Origin: Flavonifractor hominis
Lineage (GTDB): Bacteria; Bacillota; Clostridia; Oscillospirales; Oscillospiraceae
Length of the DNA stretch: 64,000 nt
Assembly: GCF_040095835.1 (NCBI RefSeq)
Contig: NZ_JBBMFT010000001.1
Location: 496,001-560,000 of the forward strand
Direction: 5' to 3'
The first letter of the stretch is position 1, and every line of letters begins with the position of its first letter. The translations under genes were made by a program, and so were the position numbers. Positions 1 through 7,620 of this stretch are shown here, piece after piece. The notes beneath the pieces are model-generated. The model ran no database searches and was not told the origin of the DNA. It saw nothing but the letters and a program-made list of their open reading frames with translations.

Positions 1-195
1 CCATTTAAAATCCCACCTTTTTCAATTTGGGAGAATCCCCCGATTGTCTTCATCATACCCGCCGGTCCGGGTATCGTCAAGGGAAAAGAAGAAAATTATT
101 TTCAAAACTTTGAAAATATGCTTGACAGATTTAAAAAAACTGGTAGCCTATAGATAACGGATTTTGGGCAACTGCCACAACAAGGAGGTCCCCTC
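1..195. other. Intergenic region upstream of the ROK gene
   Basis: No gene is visible. The stretch is AT-rich close to the first gene. A TTGACA hexamer at 122-127 is followed by a TATAGA-like box, but the spacing of about 21 bp is poor, so I only note a possible promoter. A good ribosome binding site (AAGGAGG) lies just before the start at 196. Confidence 0.4.
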
Positions 196-1575
196 ATGAA
201 CAAATTTGGCATTGAAGTCCCTGTGAAACACCTTCCCGAACTAGATCCCGGTTTTCTTCCTCTCGGGAAATTCTACACTGCGTTCCTCCGGGATGCACAC
301 CAGCCGCTCCACTTAGCTGTCGAGCGGGCCGGCGGCGAGATCTCGGTCTATCATACGTTCATTCACGGTACTCCCGAGCGAGAAGAGGCTGACCGCTATT
401 TTGTCGACCGCATCATCAAGACCTTGTTGTGGACCAAGGGCGGTTTCAAAGTTTATATCAGCGGCAGTCGGAATATGTCCGAAGCCATGAAACAGATCTA
501 TTGCCCAGGCGGTGCCAGGGAGTTTGATGCTGATTTCATGGCGAAGGTCTATGAGCGTCCCTTTGAGGTCGTACACTGCGAACATCTTCCTGTTGAAAAG
601 AACAGTCCCCAAGCCGTCGGCCGCCATTTGAGCGGCTGTCGGATCGGTTTTGACGCCGGCGGCTCTGATCGAAAGGTCTCCGCTGTTATCGACGGTGAAC
701 CCGTATTCAGCGAGGAAGTCGTCTGGTACCCTAAAACCACTGCCGATCCGGAATATCACTATGAGGGCATCGTCTCTGCTTTGAAGTCTGCCGCCGAACA
801 CCTGCCGCGAGTAGATGCCGTGGGTGTATCTTCCGCCGGTGTATACGTGAAAAACCGCACCATGGTTGCCTCTCTTTTCCTTCAGGTCCCCCCCGATGCC
901 TTTGAGGCCAAAGTGAAGGACATCTACATCCGCGCCATCCATGATACTTTTGGTGATATTCCCTATGCTGTTGCCAATGACGGAGACGTATCCGCTCTGG
1001 CCGGTGCTATGAGCCTGGAAGAAAACAATATCCTCGGCATTGCCATGGGAACTAGCGAAGCTGTGGGCTATGTGGATGAAAACGGCAATATCACCGGTTG
1101 GCTCAATGAGCTGGCTTTCTCCCCTGTCGATGGTTCTGATACTGCTATGGTAGATGAATGGTCGGGCGATATTGGCTGCGGTGTGAAGTATTTCTCCCAG
1201 GATGCAGTCATCAAATTGGCTCCCGCTGCCGGAATCAATCTCTCAGCGGACCTCTCCCCTGCCCAAAAACTAAAAGAGGTCCAAAAGTTAATGGAGACTC
1301 CGGGTTCTCCTGCTGAGAAGATTTATCGCTCTATCGGCGTTTATTTGGCACATTCCCTGGCCCTATACCATCATTTTTACGGCTTCAAGCATGTACTGTT
1401 GCTGGGACGAGTCATGTCCGGTCGTGGTGGTGACCTGATTCTAGACACCTGTAAGTCCGTATTAAAGGATGAATATCCTGCCATCGCCCGCCAAATTAAC
1501 CCCACTCTTCCCGACGAAAAGGCCCGCCGCGTAGGTCAGTCCGTAGCTGCCGCTTCCCTGCCAGAGTTGAATTAA
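196..1575 (+). CDS. ROK-family (sugar kinase fold) protein
   Basis: 459 residues with an N-terminal extension of roughly 145 residues before an ASKHA/ROK core. The core opens with IGFDAGGSDRK (about 150-160), a phosphate-binding loop, and continues with NDGD (about 261-264), the region that holds the catalytic Asp in ROK sugar kinases. GIAMGTSEAVGYVDENGNI (about 281-299) fits the second phosphate loop. The start follows a close AAGGAGG. The usual ROK zinc motif (CXCGXXGC) is not seen, so substrate and even kinase activity are uncertain. It is monocistronic and ends in a hairpin shared with the convergent trmB. Confidence 0.8.
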   Translation: MNKFGIEVPVKHLPELDPGFLPLGKFYTAFLRDAHQPLHLAVERAGGEISVYHTFIHGTPEREEADRYFVDRIIKTLLWTKGGFKVYISGSRNMSEAMKQIYCPGGAREFDADFMAKVYERPFEVVHCEHLPVEKNSPQAVGRHLSGCRIGFDAGGSDRKVSAVIDGEPVFSEEVVWYPKTTADPEYHYEGIVSALKSAAEHLPRVDAVGVSSAGVYVKNRTMVASLFLQVPPDAFEAKVKDIYIRAIHDTFGDIPYAVANDGDVSALAGAMSLEENNILGIAMGTSEAVGYVDENGNITGWLNELAFSPVDGSDTAMVDEWSGDIGCGVKYFSQDAVIKLAPAAGINLSADLSPAQKLKEVQKLMETPGSPAEKIYRSIGVYLAHSLALYHHFYGFKHVLLLGRVMSGRGGDLILDTCKSVLKDEYPAIARQINPTLPDEKARRVGQSVAAASLPELN

Positions 1576-1587
1576 ATCAGCAAACAG

Positions 1588-1617
1588 AAAAGGAGCCGGA
1601 TCAATCCGGCTCCTTTT
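1588..1617. terminator. Bidirectional intrinsic terminator
   Basis: A 13-bp perfect stem (AAAAGGAGCCGGA with its complement) around a TCAA loop, A-rich on one side and T-rich on the other. It serves both the ROK gene and trmB, and the trmB stop codon lies in its loop. Confidence 0.85.
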
Positions 1618-2290
1618 CTACCTCTTCTTCTCGTTCTGGCAACACACCAACCGAAGCAACACAGCGGTTGATAGGCGTTCCCAAATTATGAAATTTCTCT
1701 TCATAGTCAGTCATTATACCACAAATACCGTTAGCATGCAGATTTCTTGTCACCTGCGAAAGCTCAAAACCAACCCTGGGGAATTGAAAGAGAGACCACT
1801 CAAATAAATCGTGGTTATCTGTTTTAAAGTGTATCTCCCCTGCCGCATCCAGCACCTGACGGTAACGCATCAGAAAATCCGGGTGGGTCAGCCGCCGCTT
1901 TGCATGACGGTTGCTGGGCCATGGATCACAGAAATTGATGTAGATACGGTTTATCTCACCAGGCGCAAAAAATTCTTGTAGTCTCGCCACATCTCCATCA
2001 ATAAAAAATACATTGGACAGTTCTTGAGCACACACGCGTTCCATGGCAATTACCATGGCATCTGGCACTCGCTCTACCGCAATATACAGGGCCTTTGGAT
2101 TCTGCGCCGCAGTTTCCGCTGTGAAGCGCCCCTTTCCACACCCCAGCTCCAGATATATTTCTTCTGCTTGTGGCATTAAATCACGCCACTTTCCACGGTG
2201 ACATTCCGGATCCTCAATCAATACCTGTTTGCACCTCTCCATTCTCGGAATCAAATTTGGCTTTTTTCTCATTCGCATGTTATTGCTCAC
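1601..2290 (-). CDS. trmB: tRNA (guanine-N7)-methyltransferase
   Basis: 229 residues, normal for bacterial TrmB, which makes m7G46 in the tRNA variable loop using S-adenosylmethionine. The SAM-binding loop ELGCGKGRF is at 48-56, and the family signature DPWPSNRHAKRRL at about 122-134 contacts the tRNA. The C-terminal part contains TDYEEKF, which matches the conserved T-D-x-E region. The gene is single, with a terminator overlapping its stop codon. The start at 2290 has an upstream purine-rich stretch (CAAGAGGTGAG). Assignment is firm. Confidence 0.95.
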   Translation of the reverse strand: MSNNMRMRKKPNLIPRMERCKQVLIEDPECHRGKWRDLMPQAEEIYLELGCGKGRFTAETAAQNPKALYIAVERVPDAMVIAMERVCAQELSNVFFIDGDVARLQEFFAPGEINRIYINFCDPWPSNRHAKRRLTHPDFLMRYRQVLDAAGEIHFKTDNHDLFEWSLFQFPRVGFELSQVTRNLHANGICGIMTDYEEKFHNLGTPINRCVASVGVLPEREEEVEKEPD

Positions 2291-2326
2291 CTCTTGCTGT
2301 TCATCATATCATATTTTATTATCTTC

Positions 2327-2355
2327 TTGCAATCTCTGGACAGATATATTATAAT
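2327..2355 (+). promoter_or_regulatory. Sigma-A promoter (TTGCAA-N17-TATAAT)
   Basis: -35 TTGCAA (2327-2332), a 17-bp spacer, and a consensus -10 TATAAT (2350-2355). It points toward the tRNA-Pro region, which is the likely product, although some 190 bp separate it from the first tRNA-like copy. Confidence 0.6.
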
Positions 2356-2386
2356 ATCGATGTTATGCTAATTCGGGTACTTCCCT

Positions 2387-2545
2387 TTGACACTTGATGA
2401 TCTGGATCATGTCTACTTTGAAGAAGTGCGTGAGCCACAAGACAGCAACTATGCACCCCGCTGGGACACTACCAGAAGCGGGAACCATTTCCACAAAGCC
2501 GCTGGTCAAAAAACGGCCAAGACCACAGATAAAACAATTCCATAA
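2387..2545 (+). other. Possible short coding remnant before the tRNA copies
   Basis: An open frame of about 50 codons (…LDDLDHVYFEEVREPQDSNY…) ends in TAA at 2543-2545, directly against the degenerate tRNA. Its composition looks protein-like, but it has no ribosome binding site and no credible start, and I do not recognise it. It may be the 3' tail of a lost gene. Confidence 0.2.
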
Positions 2546-2612
2546 CCGGGTGTAGCGCAGTTGGTAGCGCGCTTGCTTTGGGAGCGTGAGGCCCAGGTTC
2601 GGGCCACAGCCT
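2546..2612 (+). pseudogene. Degenerate tRNA-Pro copy
   Basis: The first 40 bases match the 5' half of the intact tRNA-Pro at 2729 exactly, as do the 4 bases upstream. After the anticodon loop it diverges: the anticodon stem has a mismatch, the T-arm is distorted, and the 3' acceptor strand and CCA are absent. It is unlikely to make a functional tRNA. Related upstream sequence (CTGGTCAAAAA… at 2502 and 2674) shows that the duplication includes flanking DNA. Confidence 0.7.
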
Positions 2613-2728
2613 TTGAAAAACCCGGAAAGCCTTGGGACACTTAGGCTGATAGCACTTTCACCCTCGCCGATAACTGGTCAAAAATCGGCGTTGACCACAT
2701 GTTTGACCACAATTGGAAAACTTTATAA

Positions 2729-2804
2729 CCGGGTGTAGCGCAGTTGGTAGCGCGCTTGCTTTGGGAGCAAGATGCCGGGAGTTCGAGTCTCCCCACTCGG
2801 ACCA
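2729..2804 (+). tRNA. tRNA-Pro (anticodon UGG)
   Basis: Complete cloverleaf. The acceptor CCGGGTG pairs with CACTCGG (one G-U), the D-stem is GCGC/GCGC, the anticodon stem CTTGC/GCAAG closes the loop TTTGGGA with anticodon TGG, and the T-arm contains GTTCGAGTC. The discriminator is A, and CCA is encoded at 2802-2804. Confidence 0.95.
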
Positions 2805-2891
2805 AATTTGTCAGAAAAACCGTCCGAAATGGCGGTTTTTCTGCATTTATCGCTTGATTTTGTTGACATTTACGAGCTGTGGAGGTGTAAC

Positions 2892-3269
2892 ATGGGTGTA
2901 GCTTCTGTTTCCGAGTATGTGGCATCGTTAAATGAAGAGCAACAGCGACATATCTGCGCATTCATAGAATTTATGAATACGGAATTTCCCCAGCTGACCA
3001 ATAAGATCTCCTTCTCTATGCCCATGTGGCTGGTGGGGAAAAAGATGAATGAGGGATATGTGGCGGTCTCCGCAGCGAAAAACCATTTCTCCATTCATTT
3101 TTCCGATGAGGAGTTTTTGAACCGTTTGGCCGAAAGCCTACCTGCCTGCAAAAAGGGAAAGCGGTGCATCAACATCAAATACGGCGATGAAGCGTTCCTA
3201 CATGCAGTCGAAGAAAGCATCGGCGATTTTCTGAAGCTCTATCGCTCTGAAGGGAGTTCCTCCCTATGA
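2892..3269 (+). CDS. DUF1801 (YdhG/CyaY-like) protein
   Basis: 125 residues from the ATG that follows GGAGGTG. Longer frames to 2772 would run through the tRNA. It resembles the DUF1801 family: SVSEYVASLNEEQQ at the N-terminus, a central ISFSMPMW strand, then AKNHFSIHF and CINIKYGDEA. The fold is related to YjbR/CyaY, and its function is unknown. It overlaps the next gene by four bases (ATGA), so the two are probably translationally coupled. Confidence 0.75.
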   Translation: MGVASVSEYVASLNEEQQRHICAFIEFMNTEFPQLTNKISFSMPMWLVGKKMNEGYVAVSAAKNHFSIHFSDEEFLNRLAESLPACKKGKRCINIKYGDEAFLHAVEESIGDFLKLYRSEGSSSL

Positions 3270-3619
3270 ATGGTACAGAGGAAATCGGCTGCTGCGGCGC
3301 CTACTGCAAGACCTGCCGTGAATTTGAGAAGACCTGCAAGGGCTGCAAACCGGGGTATCTGGACGGCTCTCGGGATTTGAGGCGGGTCAAATGCAGGATG
3401 AAGAAATGCTGCCTGACCAGAGGCCACATTACCTGCGCAGATTGCGACGAATATGAACACTGCGAGACCATTCAATCCTTTATCAACCATCCCGGCTACA
3501 AATACTCCAAATACAAGCAGGCACTGGAGTACATCCGCGCCCATGATTATGCTGCTTTCATGAAAACGGCTGAAAATTGGAAAAATGCCTATGGTAAATA
3601 CCACGAACAGGACAACTAA
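3266..3619 (+). CDS. DUF3795 cysteine-rich protein
   Basis: 117 residues with many cysteines: CCGAYCKTCREF near the N-terminus, CKGCKPGY, then a CCLTRGHITCADCDEYEHC cluster (about 48-70). This spacing is typical of DUF3795, which is presumed to bind a metal or Fe-S cluster. No enzymatic role is known. It starts inside the preceding stop codon and ends before a hairpin terminator. A second DUF3795 gene lies at 13369. Confidence 0.75.
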   Translation: MNGTEEIGCCGAYCKTCREFEKTCKGCKPGYLDGSRDLRRVKCRMKKCCLTRGHITCADCDEYEHCETIQSFINHPGYKYSKYKQALEYIRAHDYAAFMKTAENWKNAYGKYHEQDN

Positions 3620-3628
3620 AAAAGCAGT

Positions 3629-3675
3629 GGCGCTCGCTGAACATCCACTGATTTCAGCGGGCGCTATTCTTTGTT
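3629..3675 (+). terminator. Intrinsic terminator
   Basis: GGCGCTCGCTGA (3629-3640) pairs with TCAGCGGGCGC (3654-3664, one G-T wobble). A T-rich tail follows. It closes the DUF1801-DUF3795 operon. Confidence 0.6.
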
Positions 3676-3792
3676 TATAGCTTGTTAAATACTGATACGC
3701 CTGATGCGATAGCAAAGCAAAATTGGGGCAACAGCCAGTTGCTTTGCTTTTTGCTCCCACTGTGGTACAATCCGGGCAAGGTGGTGATCAAC

Positions 3793-4242
3793 ATGGATAC
3801 CAAAGAAATCCTTCTGGAGCTGCGCACCAAACGCGGACTCTCCCAGGAGCAGCTGGCGGAACAAGTGCATGTGACCCGGCAGGCGGTTTCCCGCTGGGAG
3901 ACCGGCGAAACAGTGCCCAACACAGAAACTTTGAAGTTGCTTTCCAGGCTGTTTGATGTCTCCATCAATACCCTGCTGGGTTCCCCCAGGCAGTTGATCT
4001 GCCAGTGCTGTGGTATGCCCCTGGAGGATCCCAATATCAGCCGGGAGCCGGACGGCACCTTTAACGAGGAGTACTGCAAGTGGTGTTATGCCGACGGGAA
4101 ATTCGTCTACACAAGCCTTGATGAACTGCTGAATTTTCTGGAAAGTCATATGTCCAATGAAGCCTGGCCCCCAGAGCAAGTTAGAGCCTATTTTGAGGCT
4201 CAGCTGCCAAAACTGAATCACTGGAAACAGCCCGAGACATAA
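3793..4242 (+). CDS. XRE-type HTH protein with C-terminal zinc ribbon
   Basis: 149 residues. Residues 1-60 form a Cro/C1-type helix-turn-helix (RTKRGLSQEQLAEQVHVTRQ, then AVSRWETGETVPN). Residues about 70-100 carry CQCCG and CKWCYADG, a putative zinc-ribbon pair, followed by an acidic helical tail. This HTH plus zinc-ribbon layout is common in Firmicutes, with unknown targets. The ATG at 3793 follows AAGGTGGTGA; an upstream in-frame start at 3682 has no ribosome binding site. Confidence 0.8.
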   Translation: MDTKEILLELRTKRGLSQEQLAEQVHVTRQAVSRWETGETVPNTETLKLLSRLFDVSINTLLGSPRQLICQCCGMPLEDPNISREPDGTFNEEYCKWCYADGKFVYTSLDELLNFLESHMSNEAWPPEQVRAYFEAQLPKLNHWKQPET

Positions 4243-4286
4243 ATACATCCCTCTGAAATCTGCGGTTTCAGAGGGATGTATTTTTT
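4242..4286 (+). terminator. Intrinsic terminator
   Basis: A 17-bp perfect stem (AATACATCCCTCTGAAA and its complement) around TCTGCGG, ending in a T6 run. It terminates the XRE/zinc-ribbon gene. The A-rich left arm could also act on the opposite strand, downstream of the Vat-like gene. Confidence 0.9.
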
Positions 4287-4336
4287 GCTCTGTGTCATTC
4301 AAGATAGGGGGAGCCCGGACTTTACAATTAAACAGG

Positions 4337-4960
4337 TCATCTGATTTGATCCAGCTGTCCCGATTGAATGGCATCCAAATTGGCCTTGATCTGCTCCTCC
4401 GGCCAGTCCCACCACCGCAACTCCAACAGCGCGGCGATTGTGTCCTCGGAAAACCGCTTTCGGATAGGCTTAGCCGGGACACCGCCCACAATGGTATAGG
4501 GCGGTACATCTTTTGTTACGACGGCCCGGGCACCGATAATGGCTCCGTCACCAACCGTCACCCCCGCCAGGATGACCGCCTCGTAGCCGATCCACACATC
4601 GTTTCCGATGACAATATCACCCTTGTTATCCCAGGCCTTGGCCACCTGACTCCGGTCCAGTCCCCACTCCTCGAAGAAAATGGGAAAGGGATAGGTGGAG
4701 AGGGATTGCAGGCTGTGGTTGGCGCTGTTGAAGAGGAACTTTGCCCCACAGGCGATGGAGCAGAACTTGCCAATCACCAGCCGGTCGTGGTTGACGGGAT
4801 AGTGATACAGCACATTGTTCTTCTCGAAGTCAACGGGGTCATGGACAAAGTCGTTATACATGGTGTAGTCTCCCACAAGGATGCTGGGATCCGTCACGAC
4901 TTGGTTGAGATAGACGGTCTGAGTATCTCCTGTTCGGGGATAGATGTTGGATGGATTCAT
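4337..4960 (-). CDS. Vat/CatB-type xenobiotic O-acetyltransferase
   Basis: 207 residues of left-handed beta-helix (hexapeptide) acetyltransferase. LVIGKFCSIACGAKFLFNSANH contains the family histidine, followed by STYPFPIF and IVIGNDVWIGYEAVILAGV…GDGAIIGARAVVTKDVPPY. The C-terminal RWWDWPEEQI helix is typical of Vat/CatB enzymes, which acetylate streptogramin A or chloramphenicol from acetyl-CoA. The substrate here is unproven. It overlaps the MATE gene by four bases and is the distal gene of that operon. Related genes lie at 34759 and 39111. Confidence 0.85.
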   Translation of the reverse strand: MNPSNIYPRTGDTQTVYLNQVVTDPSILVGDYTMYNDFVHDPVDFEKNNVLYHYPVNHDRLVIGKFCSIACGAKFLFNSANHSLQSLSTYPFPIFFEEWGLDRSQVAKAWDNKGDIVIGNDVWIGYEAVILAGVTVGDGAIIGARAVVTKDVPPYTIVGGVPAKPIRKRFSEDTIAALLELRWWDWPEEQIKANLDAIQSGQLDQIR

Positions 4961-6351
4961 ATTCTTCTCCTCCTCTTATTCGTCTCGGCTGCCGCTCTCA
5001 AAGGCTCACGCACCAGCGTTTTTCTTTCCCAGCCCCTACTTTTGAAGTAGATAAACCCCACCAGGGCGGGCAGGATGGGCGAAAGGGCCTGACCCAGATA
5101 GATTCCGGAAAAGCCCATGGAGAGGGAAAAGGCCAGCAACCACGCCACCGGCAGGCGCACCACCACCGCGTCCAACAGGGCATTGACCATGGCCACATGG
5201 GCTGCGCCTACACCTATGGAAAAGGAATCCAGCGTGTACATGGCGGCATAGACCAGGCTGTTGACGCCGCAGCACAGGCGCAGATATAGCACGCCCACTC
5301 GGATCACCTCCGGGCTGGTGCTGTCAAACAGGCGGATGAGAGGTTCCGCCAGAAACTGAACCGTCACCACTACCGCCGCTGTGACGGCGAGGTTCAGCAG
5401 CAAACCGGACCGCACCACCTGGCGGGCCCGCCGGATCTGACCGGCTCCCACGCACTGGCCCACCATGGCGGTGATGGCCTGCCCAATGGCCCAGCAGTGC
5501 ATCCCGGCAAAGGTGTTGATCTTCAGTCCCACGCCGGAGGCGGCGGCCACCGCGGTGCCAAAGGGATTGAGCATTCCCGTCACCAGCAGATAGGCCGTGT
5601 TCACCACCACCATCTGGGTGGCAGTGGGCAGGCCTATCTTCAAGATGGCCAGCAGGATTTCCCGGCGAAGTTCTATTTTTTCGTGGGGAAAACTCCATTG
5701 ACGCCGCCACAGATATACCAGAGAACCCAAAAAGGAACCGCCTTGGGCAGTGATCGTGGCCCAGGCTGCACCGGCGGTGCCCATGGAACACGGCCCTACC
5801 AGCAGTACATCCAGCAAGACGTTGAGAATCGTGGCGGCACCTACGAAAAAGAGCGGCGTTTTAGAATCGCCCAGGCCCTTCAGAATGGAGCAGACTGTAT
5901 TGTAGCCAAAGACGAATACGGTCCCCCAGCAGATGATCTCCATATAGCCGCAGGCGTCCGGATAGGCCTCCGCCGGTACATCCAGCACCCGGAATAGCGG
6001 CTCATAGACGGCAAGCCCGAGTATGGTAACCACAACGGAGGCCGCCAATGACAGGAGAAACAGCATTCCGATGGTGTCACGCTGTCCCTTTTGGTCGCCC
6101 GCCCCCTTGTACTGGGCCACCAAAACGCTCCCGCCCATGGTCAGGCCGATACAGAGGGAATTGATGATAAAGCACAGCATGGAGGCGTTGCTGATAGCGG
6201 CCAGGCCGGTTTCGCCCACCATTTTCCCCACCACCAGCATATCCACCACATTGTAGAGAGCCTGCAGCAGGTTGGCCAGAAACAGTGGGAAGGCAAACCG
6301 GATCAGTTTTTTGGGTACGCTCCCGGTCAATAAATCTTGTTTTTGGGTCAT
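4957..6351 (-). CDS. MATE-family efflux transporter
   Basis: 464 residues with about 12 hydrophobic helices in two similar halves, as expected for Na+ or H+ driven multidrug exporters. The N-terminus (LLTGSVPKKLIRFAFPLFLANLLQALYN) is the classic MATE opening. The ATG at 6351 is preceded by GAAAGGAAG; the longer frame to 6453 would run into the upstream hairpins. It is followed by the Vat-like gene with ATGA overlap. The attenuator-like leader upstream suggests drug-inducible expression. Confidence 0.92.
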   Translation of the reverse strand: MTQKQDLLTGSVPKKLIRFAFPLFLANLLQALYNVVDMLVVGKMVGETGLAAISNASMLCFIINSLCIGLTMGGSVLVAQYKGAGDQKGQRDTIGMLFLLSLAASVVVTILGLAVYEPLFRVLDVPAEAYPDACGYMEIICWGTVFVFGYNTVCSILKGLGDSKTPLFFVGAATILNVLLDVLLVGPCSMGTAGAAWATITAQGGSFLGSLVYLWRRQWSFPHEKIELRREILLAILKIGLPTATQMVVVNTAYLLVTGMLNPFGTAVAAASGVGLKINTFAGMHCWAIGQAITAMVGQCVGAGQIRRARQVVRSGLLLNLAVTAAVVVTVQFLAEPLIRLFDSTSPEVIRVGVLYLRLCCGVNSLVYAAMYTLDSFSIGVGAAHVAMVNALLDAVVVRLPVAWLLAFSLSMGFSGIYLGQALSPILPALVGFIYFKSRGWERKTLVREPLRAAAETNKRRRRI

Positions 6352-6374
6352 GTAATATCTTCCTTTCAAAAGGG

Positions 6375-6405
6375 CAGAGGGCAGCACAATGCTGTGCGCC
6401 CTCTG
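6375..6405 (-). promoter_or_regulatory. Hairpin just upstream of the MATE ribosome binding site
   Basis: CAGAGGGC…GCCCTCTG inverted repeat with inner pairing. On the minus-strand transcript it lies between the attenuator and the MATE ribosome binding site and could affect translation. Confidence 0.5.
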
Positions 6406-6432
6406 TTCCATCGCCCCTGAAATGGGCATAAC

Positions 6433-6464
6433 AAAAGGCCGCGGACAAAACATCGTCCGCGGCC
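6433..6464 (-). terminator. Attenuator terminator in the MATE-Vat leader
   Basis: On the minus strand, GGCCGCGGAC pairs with GTCCGCGGCC and is followed by TTTTGTT. It is a strong intrinsic terminator about 85 bp before the MATE start and downstream of the leader ORF, so it must be read through for the operon to be expressed. Confidence 0.75.
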
Positions 6465-6547
6465 CAAAATAAACTATCTTGCCCTGTCAGTCTGCAAAAA
6501 GGGTACAAAAACCAAAGGCAGAGATGTTCTGCCCCGGCCTCCCGGTT

Positions 6548-6640
6548 TTACAACTTGACAGTCCGAAAAGGCTCCGCACAATGTTTTGTGGTATCCACTT
6601 GTACGGAGCCGAAATCAATACAGAATTTTCCGAACAACAT
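6548..6640 (-). CDS. Leader peptide of the MATE-Vat operon
   Basis: 30-codon ORF beginning MLFGKFCIDFGS and ending in RTVKL, with a GAGGTGA ribosome binding site six bases before ATG at 6640. A hairpin inside it (GGCTCCG at 6604-6610 with CGGAGCC at 6570-6576) and the terminator after it form the usual layout for antibiotic-sensing ribosome-mediated attenuation. No other role is suggested for the peptide. Too short for routine gene calling. Confidence 0.6.
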   Translation of the reverse strand: MLFGKFCIDFGSVQVDTTKHCAEPFRTVKL

Positions 6641-6669
6641 CGTGCTCACCTCGCTTTCTTACAGTAAAT

Positions 6670-6696
6670 ACTATACCGCGTGCCACCGTCTGTCAA
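6670..6696 (-). promoter_or_regulatory. Promoter for the MATE-Vat leader
   Basis: On the minus strand, TTGACA (6696-6691) is followed after 15 bp by TATAGT (6675-6670); a TAGTAT alternative gives 17 bp. It lies about 30 bp before the leader ORF. Confidence 0.55.
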
Positions 6697-6717
6697 TGTC
6701 CTTTTGATGGCCTATCA

Positions 6718-6746
6718 TTGACAGGTCAGGGTGCTGACAGTATGAT
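6718..6746 (+). promoter_or_regulatory. Sigma-A promoter of the EFR1 gene
   Basis: Consensus TTGACA (6718-6723), a 17-bp spacer, and TATGAT (6741-6746). It is divergent from the MATE leader promoter. Confidence 0.7.
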
Positions 6747-6807
6747 AAGTCCATCTGATCCATTATATTTAAAATCCCGCGGCATACAAAGGAAGAGAGC
6801 ATAAAAG

Positions 6808-7551
6808 ATGATTTTCTATTTTTCTGGAACCGGTAACTCGGCGTGGGTGGCCCGGCAAATGGCCCGCCTCACTGGCGATGCGGCCTATGATATTGTTAAC
6901 CTGGAAGAACTACCGAATATGGACAACGCCAAGCAGATCGGCTTTGTCTTTCCGGTCTATGCCTGGGGTGCCCCGGAGTTTATCGTCGACTTTGCAAAAA
7001 AGCTGCCCAAGTCCCAGGTGTTCACCTTCGGTATCTGCACCTGTGGCGGGGACGCCGGACTTACCATGAAGCAGTTTTCCAAGCTGTATCCTCTGAGCAG
7101 CAGCTATAGCTTACTGATGCCCAACAACTACATCATCGGTTCCGATACCGATACGGAGGCTGAGATCCTCCAAACCATCACCTCCGCCCGAGCGGAGCTG
7201 GAGCGGATGGCCCAGGAGATCCGACGGCAGGAGCGGGTCTATCGGGTCCACGAGGGAGCATTGGCCGGAGTGAAGTCTTATCTTGCCAACTTTGGATTTA
7301 ACAAATTTGCCCGAAGCACGAAACCATTCTTTTCCGGAAACAGCTGCAACGGGTGCGGCCAGTGCGTCAGGAACTGTCCGGCGTCTGCTATTTCCCTCCG
7401 GGACAGAAAGCCGGTATGGGCATCCCAGTGTTTCCAATGCCTGCGCTGCATAAATGAATGCCCCCAGCAGGCCATCCAATACGGAACGTCCACAGCCGGG
7501 CGGCGCCGTTATACCATCCGGGCATATCTGCCCCAGGACGAGCAAATTTAA
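6808..7551 (+). CDS. EFR1-type flavodoxin-ferredoxin fusion
   Basis: 247 residues. The N-terminal flavodoxin-like half begins MIFYFSGTGNSAWVARQMA, an FMN phosphate-binding loop. The C-terminal half has two 4Fe-4S motifs (CNGCGQCVRNCPA and CFQCLRCINECPQ, about 178-225). This matches the EFR1 family of cytoplasmic electron carriers in anaerobes; the partner is unknown. The gene has its own consensus promoter. Its 3' end abuts a truncated lipoprotein gene on the other strand. Confidence 0.88.
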   Translation: MIFYFSGTGNSAWVARQMARLTGDAAYDIVNLEELPNMDNAKQIGFVFPVYAWGAPEFIVDFAKKLPKSQVFTFGICTCGGDAGLTMKQFSKLYPLSSSYSLLMPNNYIIGSDTDTEAEILQTITSARAELERMAQEIRRQERVYRVHEGALAGVKSYLANFGFNKFARSTKPFFSGNSCNGCGQCVRNCPASAISLRDRKPVWASQCFQCLRCINECPQQAIQYGTSTAGRRRYTIRAYLPQDEQI

Positions 7552-7620
7552 TGACTCGCCGCAGGCTGTCATGGTGCAGAGCAGCAGCAAAGCGGTCAGC
7601 GCAGCAAAGACTTGCTTCAT
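7552..7620 (-). pseudogene. Truncated lipoprotein gene (signal peptide only)
   Basis: Starts with ATG at 7620 inside the MerR stop codon (ATGA overlap) and is preceded by GGAGGGAAGAAGG. It encodes a clear lipoprotein signal: a hydrophobic core ALTALLLLCTM and the lipobox TAC|GES. Beyond about 23 codons the frame merely runs antisense through the EFR1 gene, so the mature domain is missing. A deletion probably removed it when EFR1 was brought next to MerR. Confidence 0.6.

Noticed and set aside
2641..2961. Minus-strand frame crossing tRNA-Pro
   Set aside because: It contains the usual translated tRNA signature and overlaps the tRNA and the DUF1801 gene.
4292..5050. Long plus-strand open frame opposite the Vat and MATE genes
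   Set aside because: It is antisense to two well-supported genes and has no ribosome site or family features.
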